Shown piece after piece: positions 25,830 to 34,005 of a DNA stretch of 64,000 nt. Source of the DNA: Asanoa ishikariensis (GTDB lineage Bacteria; Actinomycetota; Actinomycetes; Mycobacteriales; Micromonosporaceae); the NCBI RefSeq assembly GCF_900107455.1, contig NZ_FNQB01000004.1:816193-880192 (forward strand), read 5' to 3'. Numbering within the stretch: position 1 is the first letter of the stretch; every line of letters starts with the position of its first letter. Under the pieces are notes generated by a model. It had not been told where the DNA came from. It ran no database searches and was given only the letters and a program-made list of their open reading frames with translations. The translations under genes and the position numbers were made by a program.

Positions 25830-27425
25830 ATGTTCGCTCGGACGACTGTCCTGAGCCGTGATTGGGTTTACCGGATTCTTCTCGCATCGGCCCTGGGGTT
25901 GGGGATTGTCGGTGTGTCCCGCGTGTGGTGGGCCGGCCTGGGGCTGTGGAAGGACGAAGCCGGGATCGCGAACAACCTGAACCGTTCGTATCTCGCGCTC
26001 ACCGGACATCTCACCTATGAACAGGTCGCCCCCGTCGGCTGGCTCTGGCTGGAGAAGACGATCCTCGAGGTCTTCGGCGCGGGCGACCGGGTGGTCCGCC
26101 TGCCGTCCTACCTGGGCGCGCTGGCGGTGCTCGGCCTGGCCACGCTGATCGCGCACAGGGCCATCGGCCGCGCCGGCGCGGTGGTGGTGGCCGGCCTGCT
26201 AGCGGTGTCGCCGACGCTGCTGGTCTACTCGGGCGAGCTCAAGCAGTACACCTGGGAAGCCGGGGTGGCGGTTGCCCTGCTCGTGCTCGGCGCCTGGGCA
26301 CACGGCGCGATCCGCTGGGCCGGTCGCGGTCTGTGGTCCTCGGTGGCCTGGGTGGCCGCGACGGGCGTGGCGGTGTTCGTCTCGTACAGCGCGATCCTGG
26401 TCGTGGCCGCGGTGACCGCGGCGGTGGTGGCGATGCACGCCCTGCGACGCGCCTGGGCCGACGCGGCCTGGCAGGCCGCGCTGTCCGTGCCGGCCGGCCT
26501 CGCCGCGGTGTTCCTGGTGGCCCGGCGTCACCAGTTCTCCTTCTATCCGGGCCAGACCGACTACTTCGAGAACGGCACGGCGCCCAAAGGGGCGGGCGTC
26601 CGCGAGCTCCTCGCGTGGCCCCCGGACCTGTGGAGGCAGTTCGTCGGCACGCCGATGCACTGGCAGCTCGGTTGGCTGACGCTCCTGCTGATGGTCGTCG
26701 GTGTTGTCGCACTGTGGCGGCGACAGCCGGTGTGGGCGGCGTTGCTGGCCTCGGTCTTCGTCGTCGCGTTTGGTGGGGCCGCCGCACGCGGATACCCGAT
26801 GACCAGCCGCCCCGCGACCTACCTGATCGCACCGGCGGTCCTACTGGTCGTCGCGGGCCTGGATGGGCTGGTGCGGGCCGTTCGTGGCAGAGGTCGGCCG
26901 GTGTTAGCGACCGTTGCTCTGGTCGCGGTGCTGGTCGGTGTGGCGGTGATGGTCCGCCCGGTGTACGGCACGGTCCGCAAGGAAGTAGCGGTACCCCAGG
27001 GCAAGGAAGCGTTGCGTGACGCGTTGCGCGACATCTCCGGCCAGGTGCGCGAGGGCGACCTGGTGCTCGTGTATTACTTCGGCAAGGCCGTCACGGAGTG
27101 GTACAGACCCCAGCTCGACCTCGGTGAGCAGGTCCTCTACGTGCGGCTGTGCCAGCCGGACAGCGCGGTCGAGGCGAGGACATCGCTGTGGGAGTCCATT
27201 AGCCAGGCCAAGCGGGTGTTCTACGTCCAGGGCAGGCTGAACGCCACGACCCGGCGGGACAACTTCGACGTGTCCGTCCAGGCGCTGGCCACGATCGGCA
27301 CGGTCAAGGAACGCCATGACGCTCCGCGCGACCGCATCGGCCCGCACTCCTGGGCCCTGGTAGAGATAAACCGAACGCAGCCGGCGCCGACCTCAGTCGC
27401 CGAACCCTGCCTGGAGCTTCGCTAA
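25830..27425 (+). CDS. Polytopic membrane protein, GT39/PMT-like glycosyltransferase
   Basis: ATG 25830 with GGAG 6 nt upstream gives 531 residues. About ten hydrophobic helices are followed by a soluble C-terminal domain of about 130 residues. The first extracytoplasmic loop has LWKDEAGIANNL, an acidic (Asp-Glu) motif as in lipid-linked GT-C enzymes such as protein O-mannosyltransferases, where it is catalytic. Such proteins transfer a sugar from a polyprenyl-phosphate donor at the membrane outer face. Acceptor unknown. Its stop overlaps the convergent gene by 4 nt. Confidence 0.78.
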   Translation: MFARTTVLSRDWVYRILLASALGLGIVGVSRVWWAGLGLWKDEAGIANNLNRSYLALTGHLTYEQVAPVGWLWLEKTILEVFGAGDRVVRLPSYLGALAVLGLATLIAHRAIGRAGAVVVAGLLAVSPTLLVYSGELKQYTWEAGVAVALLVLGAWAHGAIRWAGRGLWSSVAWVAATGVAVFVSYSAILVVAAVTAAVVAMHALRRAWADAAWQAALSVPAGLAAVFLVARRHQFSFYPGQTDYFENGTAPKGAGVRELLAWPPDLWRQFVGTPMHWQLGWLTLLLMVVGVVALWRRQPVWAALLASVFVVAFGGAAARGYPMTSRPATYLIAPAVLLVVAGLDGLVRAVRGRGRPVLATVALVAVLVGVAVMVRPVYGTVRKEVAVPQGKEALRDALRDISGQVREGDLVLVYYFGKAVTEWYRPQLDLGEQVLYVRLCQPDSAVEARTSLWESISQAKRVFYVQGRLNATTRRDNFDVSVQALATIGTVKERHDAPRDRIGPHSWALVEINRTQPAPTSVAEPCLELR

Positions 27426-27925
27426 CGACCGCCGTACAGGTGAACACGTTCGTCGACGTCGCGGTCGGGCTCGCCGTGGACGAACCGGTCGCCGCGCACG
27501 TGGCCGTAGCCGACGTGGACCAGCCAGTCCTCGTAGTACCAACTGGGGTCGCACATGCAGCCGGTGAACCGGAAGTTGGCCCGGTAGCGGCCGACCTGAC
27601 CGTGCGCGAGGGTGAAGAGGCGGGTCGAGGCGCGCGGCCTGGGGTATGCGGCCCGCCCGGGCAACCGGTTGATGGTCGCCGCCGGGCCGTCGAGGGACAA
27701 CCACAGGGCGAGGTCGCGGGCCAGCTTCAGGCCGCCGGCCGACACGTTGTCGCGGCGTGCGTATCCGGCCGCCTCATCCGACAGGACGTCGTGGAACACC
27801 ACCTCGCCTGACGGCAGCGGGTCCGGAAGCGTCACCGGGCGAACCAGGCCGCGGCGGGCGTTGGCCTGCGGCGCGCCGCGCCCGGCGGCGCTCCACCGCA
27901 CGCGCACCCGCTGAATGACGATCAC
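27422..27925 (-). CDS. Uncharacterised protein
   Basis: A GTG start at 27925 (GGTGGGG upstream) gives 167 residues. The conserved-looking core contains EVVFHDVLSDEAAGYARRDN, LALWLSLDGPAATINRLPG and the Cys pair TGCMCDPSWYYEDW, then a charged C-terminus. I do not recognise the family. Longer in-frame starts would overlap the divergent lipoprotein gene. Coding preference and the compact fit between neighbours support it as a gene. Confidence 0.55.
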   Translation of the reverse strand: MIVIQRVRVRWSAAGRGAPQANARRGLVRPVTLPDPLPSGEVVFHDVLSDEAAGYARRDNVSAGGLKLARDLALWLSLDGPAATINRLPGRAAYPRPRASTRLFTLAHGQVGRYRANFRFTGCMCDPSWYYEDWLVHVGYGHVRGDRFVHGEPDRDVDERVHLYGGR

Positions 27926-28064
27926 ACCCCACCATGGCTCGGCCGCCGTCGGCGACGCCAGCGATTTATCTGTTCCTCGTCGGGGACGCGAGCTGGCACG
28001 GCACGAGCACGGTCCGCGAGGCCCGCACCAGTTCTCATTGAGATCCATCGTTACCGTGTACGGC

Positions 28065-29297
28065 ATGCGCCTTCGTCGTTGCCTCGTCGGCCTGACGGCT
28101 GTCGCCCTCACGGTCGGTGGCGCTGTGGGCTGCTCGGCGCGGCAGTCGACGGATGCCACGATCGATGTGGACGCGGCCGTCGCCTTGGCCGATCAGCCCG
28201 TCCAGGTGCGGGTGTCGGGCCTGCACGCCGGGGAGACCGCAACGGTCGCGTCGCACGCGGTCGACGCCGGTGGAACGCGTTGGAGCGGTGAGGCGACCTT
28301 CGAGGCCGACGGCGCCGGTGTCGTCGACCTCGCCCGCTCCGCGCCCGTGTCCGGCACGTACACCGGCGTCGACGGTATGGGTCTGTTCTGGTCGATGCAG
28401 CCGGCGACCGGCGATCGGGAGGGCGCCTGGTTCAGCCCCGACTACCCCGATGCGGCGGGAGCGTACGAGGTCCGCCTGAGTGTTACAGCGGCCGGCCAGG
28501 AGATCGCGGCCCGGACCGTGACTCGGCAATGGCTCGCGCCCGGCGTGACCCATCGCGCCCTCACGCTTGGCGCCGACGGACTAGCCGGAGTCTTGTTCCT
28601 GCCGGCGGCCGGTGCCGTGCGCCGCGCCGGAGTGCTGGTTCTTGGCGGGTCCGAAGGCGGCATAGGAGGCAGGTACGACGCCGCCCTGTTCGCCTCGCAC
28701 GGCCATCCGGCGCTGGCGTTGGGCTACTTCGGCGCGCCGGGGCTGCCCGAGGCTCTCAGCGACATACCGCTGGAGTACTTCGCCGCGGCGGCGCGGCTCC
28801 TGCGAGGGCAGCCCGGGGCCGATCCGGGCGGGGTGATAGTCAACGGCTATTCCCGCGGCAGCGAGGCGGCGCTGTTGCTGGCTCAGTCCTTTCCGGACCT
28901 CGTTCGTGGCACCATCCTGTACGCGCCCAGCGACTCGGTCTGGTCGGGCTACCCCAAGCACGACAACGCCTGGACCATCGGCGGCGCCCCGGTGCCGCAG
29001 GGCGAAATCCCCGTCACGCGCGTGCGAGGTCCGGTCCTCACCATCGCCGGCGGCGACGACGAGGTCTGGCCGGCCGCCGAGCAGGCGCGGCGGATCATGC
29101 AACGCCTCGACGACGCCGACGTGTCCGCCGCACACCAGAACCTGATCTATCCGGACGCAGGCCACGGGGTCGGCAGCTTCCCGTACGTCGCCGCCGGCAC
29201 CGTCTTCCGCGCCTCTGCGATGGGCGGCACCCGCCAGGCCAACGCCGCAGCCCGCAGCGACGGCTGGCCGAAGGTCCTCGCCTTCGTGGCCGCCTAG
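28065..29297 (+). CDS. Lipoprotein of the acyl-CoA thioesterase/BAAT family
   Basis: ATG 28065 gives 410 residues with a lipobox (GGAVGC, Cys23). The N-terminal domain (PVQVRVSGLHAGETATVAS, TFEADGAGVVDLARSAP) is the beta-sandwich of acyl-CoA thioesterase/bile-acid-CoA:amino-acid N-acyltransferase proteins, and the C-terminal half is the alpha/beta-hydrolase (LVLGGSEGGIGGRYDAALFA, GYSRGSEAAL with the nucleophile Ser, GGDDEVWPA with Asp, AGHGVGSFP with His). Exported BAAT-type lipoproteins are unusual; an extracellular acyl-ester substrate is likely. Confidence 0.85.
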   Translation: MRLRRCLVGLTAVALTVGGAVGCSARQSTDATIDVDAAVALADQPVQVRVSGLHAGETATVASHAVDAGGTRWSGEATFEADGAGVVDLARSAPVSGTYTGVDGMGLFWSMQPATGDREGAWFSPDYPDAAGAYEVRLSVTAAGQEIAARTVTRQWLAPGVTHRALTLGADGLAGVLFLPAAGAVRRAGVLVLGGSEGGIGGRYDAALFASHGHPALALGYFGAPGLPEALSDIPLEYFAAAARLLRGQPGADPGGVIVNGYSRGSEAALLLAQSFPDLVRGTILYAPSDSVWSGYPKHDNAWTIGGAPVPQGEIPVTRVRGPVLTIAGGDDEVWPAAEQARRIMQRLDDADVSAAHQNLIYPDAGHGVGSFPYVAAGTVFRASAMGGTRQANAAARSDGWPKVLAFVAA

Positions 29298-29327
29298 CCA
29301 CCACCGCCGTCGGGCAGACTGTTCGGC

Positions 29328-30167
29328 GTGCCAGTTATCACCGCCGTGCTCGGCGACATCACCACGCAATCGGTTGACGCCGTGGTGAACCCGGCGAACA
29401 GTGCCATGCGCGGCGGTGGGGGTGTGGACGGCGCTATCCATCGTGGCGGGGGGCCGGCGATCCTGCGCGACTGCGTCGCCCGGTTTCCGGATGGTCTCGC
29501 GACCGGTGACGCCGGGTGGACGACGGCCGGTGAGCTGCCCGCCCGATGGGTGATCCACACGGTCGGGCCGAACTACAACGCCGGGCAGCGCGACCGTTCC
29601 CTGCTGGTGTCCTGCTATCGACGCTCGCTCGAAATCGCCGACGAACTCGGTGCGCGCAGCGTCGCGTTCCCGATGATCAGCGCCGGCGTCTTCGGCTGGC
29701 CCCTTGCCGACGCCATCGCCGCGGCGGTCGAGACGATCGCGGCGGCGGAAGGCCGGGTCGACGACGTGCGGCTGGTCGCGTTCGACGAAGCCGTCTACAA
29801 GCAGATCCGCGCGGCCGTCTGGGTCCGTTTCCCACCGCCCGTCGGCGAGGGCACGGTCGGCTCGTTGTTCGAGCGGCGGCCGACCCAGTTCGGGCTGCGC
29901 GGCGACTCGTACCTGTGGCGCGAGCTGCGCGCCCGGTTCGCCGACACGCCGCTGCCGGAGGACTGGTTCGCGCTGCGGAAGCTGCTCACCGACGCCATCG
30001 AGCAGGTCGTCGGCGAAACGCTCAGTGACGGCGCGGCACACGTCTACCTCGCCGAGTACGACCCGGGCCACGGGATGTCCGCGGGTGCCGTGCAGCTTGG
30101 GTGGTGGGCACAGACCGGAGTGCCCATCCTGCTCGACCGCTACGAAGCGGTGCGCCGGCCCGACTGA
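29328..30167 (+). CDS. Macro domain protein with uncharacterised C-terminal domain
   Basis: Residues 1-165 are a macro domain: NPANSAMRGGGGVDGAIH, VIHTVGPNY and SAGVFGWPLADA form the ADP-ribose-binding loops of MacroD/O-acetyl-ADP-ribose deacetylases. A further roughly 110 residues (FERRPTQFGLRGDSYLWREL, then AHVYLAEYDPGHGMSAGAV) form a separate domain that I do not recognise and that most macro proteins lack. It may hydrolyse ADP-ribose from proteins or nucleic acids. It stands alone, so no partner ADP-ribosyltransferase is visible. Confidence 0.88.
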   Translation: MPVITAVLGDITTQSVDAVVNPANSAMRGGGGVDGAIHRGGGPAILRDCVARFPDGLATGDAGWTTAGELPARWVIHTVGPNYNAGQRDRSLLVSCYRRSLEIADELGARSVAFPMISAGVFGWPLADAIAAAVETIAAAEGRVDDVRLVAFDEAVYKQIRAAVWVRFPPPVGEGTVGSLFERRPTQFGLRGDSYLWRELRARFADTPLPEDWFALRKLLTDAIEQVVGETLSDGAAHVYLAEYDPGHGMSAGAVQLGWWAQTGVPILLDRYEAVRRPD

Positions 30168-30193
30168 GACGCGCCCAGCCGGGCCGGTCGCGA

Positions 30194-31675
30194 CTACCAG
30201 GCGTTGACGAGCTGCTCCCCGAACAGCGTGTTTCCCTTGGCGGGGTCGTGCATCGGCGCGGTCGCCAGCACCGCGCCGGTCGCGTCCAGCGCCCGCAGGG
30301 TCACGTCGCCCCGGTGGGGGATGTCGACGATTCCCGCGCCGTTGGTGAGGAGGCCCGTCGTCCACGCCTGGCGGCCGTTGGCGAGGGCTTCGACCCGGAC
30401 CGTTCCCGGTGGGGCCAGGACGAGCAGGTTGTCGGTCCGGACGGCACCGAGATCCTTTCGGGCGGGTACGCGTACCGCCATCAGCTCCGACGACGCCGTC
30501 GGCGCCGTTGCCGCCCAGGACAGGTTGGCGATGAAGTCGCCGCCCGGCTCGTTCGGCTGGTAGTACCGACGGGGCTCGGGGGTGGGGCCGGCCGCGACCA
30601 TGAAGCTGGCTCCGTCGCCGACCTGGAGCACCGCCGGGCCCGCTCCCGACGCCTGGCTGACGAGCACGGCGGGGGTCGCTTCGCCGTCGACGCCGGGCAC
30701 AGAGCCGCCCCAGCGCACGACGGGGGTGCCGGCACGCACCCCGGCGTGGTCGACCAGCGCACGGTAGGCGCCCAGAGCGGTAGCCGCCGTGGCCAGATTT
30801 ACGGTTCCCCGCGCCGCCAGTACATCCTCCGGCTTCGTCTGGTCTTTGCCGTCGACGCCGTCGTCGTGCTGCCCCTGCCACGTCGCGGGGGATTGGGAGC
30901 GCACCACGCCGTCGCAGGTGACTCGCCAGAGCTCGTTGACGGTGGCGTTCTCGGTCAGGAGGTAGTCGCCGGTCGGCGAGGGCTGCCACGTTCGGCGTAC
31001 CGTGCCGTCCGGCTGAACGACTCCGTCGCTGGAGCTGTCCATCGTGCATCCGGCCGGGGCCAGACCGAGCGAGAACTGGTTCCATCCGGCCATGGCGCCG
31101 CCCCAGGACTCACTGTGTTTCGTGAGTGGCTCCACCCAGCCGCGACTGACGCCGCTGCCGCCGACAAGCTCGGCTGCCGACGCCCCGCGGGGCGCCGTCC
31201 GGGTGACGAGCATGGCCGCGGACGTCGAGTAGTACGCGACGGCGACGAACCGTGAGCCCGAGAAGTCGTGTGCGAACAGCACCTTGATGCTCGGCGCCGT
31301 ACCCACGAGGTCCAGTCCGTTGCTCCTGCTCCCGGTTTTGGCGAGCTCCCGCGTGAGGTCCTGGATCAGCGGTTGGTCGTTGCCGAGGTTGCCGCGGGTG
31401 GGCGAGTCGATCAACCGCCACGTCCACGACGAGGTGACCGGGAACCCTTCGAACGGCCCGGGATCGACGGGCGGCACATGCGGGCGACCGGCGTTCAGCG
31501 CGGCCGGGCCGGCCAGCGCCATCGTCACCACCACCGCCACGGCGGCACCCAGAGCCTTGAAGCGGCGCCACCGCCGGCGGCGTGCCCGGCGCAGCACCGC
31601 TTCGTACGGGTCGACGTCCGACGTCACGGCAGCGGTGAGCCGGTCAAAACCCGTACGCAACTCTTCGACGCTCAT
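30194..31675 (-). CDS. Membrane protein cotranscribed with SigE-type sigma factor (probable anti-sigma)
   Basis: ATG 31675 overlaps the sigma stop by 4 nt. The 493-residue protein has a short basic cytoplasmic N-terminus (about 45 residues, RRARRRRWRRFKALG), one membrane helix (AAVAVVVTMALAGPAALNAG) and a large extracytoplasmic domain of unknown fold. The topology and coupling fit an anti-sigma factor or sensor, but the cytoplasmic part is too short for a classical zinc anti-sigma domain. A longer frame extending to 32221 runs through the sigma gene and is not used. Confidence 0.8.
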   Translation of the reverse strand: MSVEELRTGFDRLTAAVTSDVDPYEAVLRRARRRRWRRFKALGAAVAVVVTMALAGPAALNAGRPHVPPVDPGPFEGFPVTSSWTWRLIDSPTRGNLGNDQPLIQDLTRELAKTGSRSNGLDLVGTAPSIKVLFAHDFSGSRFVAVAYYSTSAAMLVTRTAPRGASAAELVGGSGVSRGWVEPLTKHSESWGGAMAGWNQFSLGLAPAGCTMDSSSDGVVQPDGTVRRTWQPSPTGDYLLTENATVNELWRVTCDGVVRSQSPATWQGQHDDGVDGKDQTKPEDVLAARGTVNLATAATALGAYRALVDHAGVRAGTPVVRWGGSVPGVDGEATPAVLVSQASGAGPAVLQVGDGASFMVAAGPTPEPRRYYQPNEPGGDFIANLSWAATAPTASSELMAVRVPARKDLGAVRTDNLLVLAPPGTVRVEALANGRQAWTTGLLTNGAGIVDIPHRGDVTLRALDATGAVLATAPMHDPAKGNTLFGEQLVNAW

Positions 31676-32187
31676 GCGTGGCCTCCTCGAACCGCTTGCA
31701 CCGGACGGGCAGTGACGGGCGGCGCGAGAACGACCCGCAGCCTGGCCAGTCCGCGGGCCGCCTGACTCTTCACCGTGCCGACCGAACAGCCGAGCACGGC
31801 CGCCGTGTCCGCCTCCGAAAGGTCCTCCCAGTAGCGGAGGACCAGTACCGCGCGCATCCGCGTCGGCAACTGAGCCAGTGCGGTGAGCAACTCGTCCCGC
31901 TCGACCACGGCGTCGGTGGAGTCGGGCCGCCACCGCTCTGGGACCAGGGCCGTGAGCAACTCCCGCGAACCGACCCGGCGCCACCTCGCGGTCCGCTCGT
32001 TCACCATGGTCCGGCGGAGGTAGGCCATCGGGTCGTCCACCCGCGACCACCGGCGCATCACCTTGACCAGGGCGTTCTGGACCAGGTCCTGGGCGGCGTC
32101 GCGGGACCCGCTCAACAGGTACGCGGTGCGCAACAGGTCCACATAACGGACTCGAACAAACTCTCGAAACCCATCGTCGTCGTCCAC
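31672..32187 (-). CDS. SigE family ECF sigma factor
   Basis: The 171-residue protein is typical of the actinobacterial SigE family: FREFVRVRYVDLLRTAYLLS, GSRDAAQDLVQNALVKV, MAYLRRTMVNERTARWRR in region 2, and LPTRMRAVLVLRYWEDLSE, LGCSVGTVKSQAARGL in region 4. GTG 32187 follows GAGGAGG. Its target promoters are not apparent. Confidence 0.93.
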   Translation of the reverse strand: MDDDDGFREFVRVRYVDLLRTAYLLSGSRDAAQDLVQNALVKVMRRWSRVDDPMAYLRRTMVNERTARWRRVGSRELLTALVPERWRPDSTDAVVERDELLTALAQLPTRMRAVLVLRYWEDLSEADTAAVLGCSVGTVKSQAARGLARLRVVLAPPVTARPVQAVRGGHA

Positions 32188-32286
32188 CCAGCCTCCTCGT
32201 CGAACACACTGTCACCCGCATGGATGCGAAACCGCGGTGAAAGGTTGTGTCCCGGACGTGATTGGCTGACGCTCTACGGTGGGGTG

Positions 32287-32850
32287 GTGTCGCGACTCGT
32301 CCACCTGAACGGCCCGCCCGGCATCGGGAAGTCCACGCTGTCCGCGCGCTACGCGGACCGGACGCCCGGGGTGCTGAACCTCGATGTCGACGCCGTGCAC
32401 CGCCTGGTCGGCGGGTGGCAGGACGACGAGAACCGGACCTGGGACATCGTCTGGCCTCTGGTACGGGCGATGGCCGCGACCCACCTGGCCGGCGGCCGCG
32501 ATGTCGTCCTGCCCCAGTACCTGGCCCGGCTCTCCGAGATCACCGCGTTCGAGGATCTCGCCCGCGAGCACGGGGCTTCCTTCCTCGAGGTCGTGCTGCT
32601 CGACGACCGGGCGGCGTCGATCGAGCGCTTCGAGCGCCGGGCCGACGAGGACGACGACCCGTGGGTCCGCCACCACCACCGCCTGGTCAGGTCGCGCGGC
32701 GGGCCGGTCCTTCTCGGGACCATGTACGACGACCTGCTCGAGCTCGTCCACCTGCGCCCGGACGCCGTGGTGGTGCCCAGCGCGGCGGGGGCGGTGGAGG
32801 AGACCTACGAGCTCCTGGCCGAGGTCCTGGGCGGACAGGCGCGACGTTGA
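32287..32850 (+). CDS. P-loop kinase-like ATPase
   Basis: GTG 32287 gives 187 residues. Walker A is LNGPPGIGKST (residues 6-16) and a following LDVDAVHRLVGGW with DVVLPQYLARL resembles small-molecule kinases that phosphorylate an antibiotic or sugar (AAA_33/CPT-like family). The lid segment has DRAASIERFERRADEDDDPW. Substrate unknown. An 11-bp inverted repeat follows the stop. Confidence 0.8.
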   Translation: MSRLVHLNGPPGIGKSTLSARYADRTPGVLNLDVDAVHRLVGGWQDDENRTWDIVWPLVRAMAATHLAGGRDVVLPQYLARLSEITAFEDLAREHGASFLEVVLLDDRAASIERFERRADEDDDPWVRHHHRLVRSRGGPVLLGTMYDDLLELVHLRPDAVVVPSAAGAVEETYELLAEVLGGQARR

Positions 32851-32888
32851 GTCCCACCGCGCTGGGTTGACGCCCCGCGCGGTGGGAC
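32851..32888. terminator. Bidirectional terminator-like inverted repeat
   Basis: GTCCCACCGCG (32851-32861) and CGCGGTGGGAC (32878-32888) are a perfect 11-bp inverted repeat with a 16-nt loop, filling the gap between the kinase-like gene and the convergent VCBS gene. No T-tract follows in either direction. Confidence 0.6.
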
Positions 32889-32897
32889 TCTGACGGG

Positions 32898-33837
32898 TCA
32901 GGACAAGCTCTGCGGTGCCTTGCTGCGGACCTTTGCCGGCCCCGTCGGCGACGGCATGGTGACCAGGTGCGCGGTCACCATGCCGTCGGGGGTGACCGAC
33001 CACAGGTCCGGCACGCCGTCGGCGTTGATGTCGGTGGCCTGCAGGGTCGAGAGGTTCGTCCCGGCGTTCCAGCCGTTGGCGATCAGGTGCGGGGTGAACG
33101 CGAGCGAGCCCGTCCCGTCCTGGTGGTCGGTGAACGACAGGCCCTGCCAGAGGTAGAGGGCACCGGTCTGCTGGTTCCAGAGGTACATCGCGGTGCCGGA
33201 GGGCAGGAGCGTGGTCGCGATCGTCCAGTTCGCCCAGTCGGCGCCGCCGGTCGGCGTCGGCGTGTCCAACTGGACCGTGGCGACGAAGGCGCCGATGCCG
33301 TCCAGGCTGGGGTAGTAGGTGAGGAAGTCGCTGCTGATACCGATGAGGTCCGGGTAGCCGAAGCCGCTGTGGGACGCGTCGTACGGGTTGGCGAGTTGGC
33401 TCGGGTCGTTGCCGTTCGGGTCCGTCAGCATGCCGGCGAACATGGTGCGCTGGTTGCCACTGCGCACGTCGAGGGCAGAGCCGTCGACGCTGCCGTTGAT
33501 GATGACGGCGTCGCCGTTGTTTCGCCGGTAGACCAGCACGTCCTGAGAGTTGCTGCCGGTGAACCGTCCGGTCAGGACCTGGGTGTCGTTGTAGTCGTCG
33601 GGTCCGGAGTCGGTGCCGGTGCCGATGCCGTTGACGCCGATGTTCGCGGCCGGTACGCGTACGCGGCCGTTCCTGGTCGCGGCTCCGCCGGCCAGCCATA
33701 GGCCGCTGGCCAGACCGGCGGTGTTGCCGGCGGTCGGCACCGCCGGGCGCGATCGCCTGCACGGAGAGATCAGTGGTGCGGCCGGTCGGGGTCACCGTGA
33801 TCGTGGCGTCCGCGACGATCGACAGATCGAAGATCAC
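32898..33837 (-). pseudogene. Frameshifted VCBS/FG-GAP repeat protein
   Basis: A long frame (32898-33740) encodes about 280 residues of a VCBS/FG-GAP type beta-propeller (TGRFTGSNSQDVLVYRR, SGFGYPDLIGISSDFLTYYP, LQATDINADGVPDLWSV). The same strand has a coding-like N-terminal piece (VADATITVTPTGRTTDLSVQ) in another frame from GTG 33837. The two frames join around 33740-33750 with one extra base in the CGGCGGTG run. No signal peptide is found and a stop codon lies 13 codons upstream of GTG 33837, so the gene looks broken or 5'-truncated. A sequencing indel could explain only the internal shift. Confidence 0.6.
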
Positions 33838-34005
33838 CGGCGGACCTGGAAGCGACCGTAGTGGATCGGCGCAAATATCCTAACTAGAGCGATGAGAGCC
33901 GAGGAGAGCGCGGGCGCTAGGACAGCCACATCCCCCGCTTGCGCGAAGGTTCCCGAGTTGAACGGGAACAGGAGGAAGCGCCTGCATGGCCTCGGCTTTC
34001 ACCGC

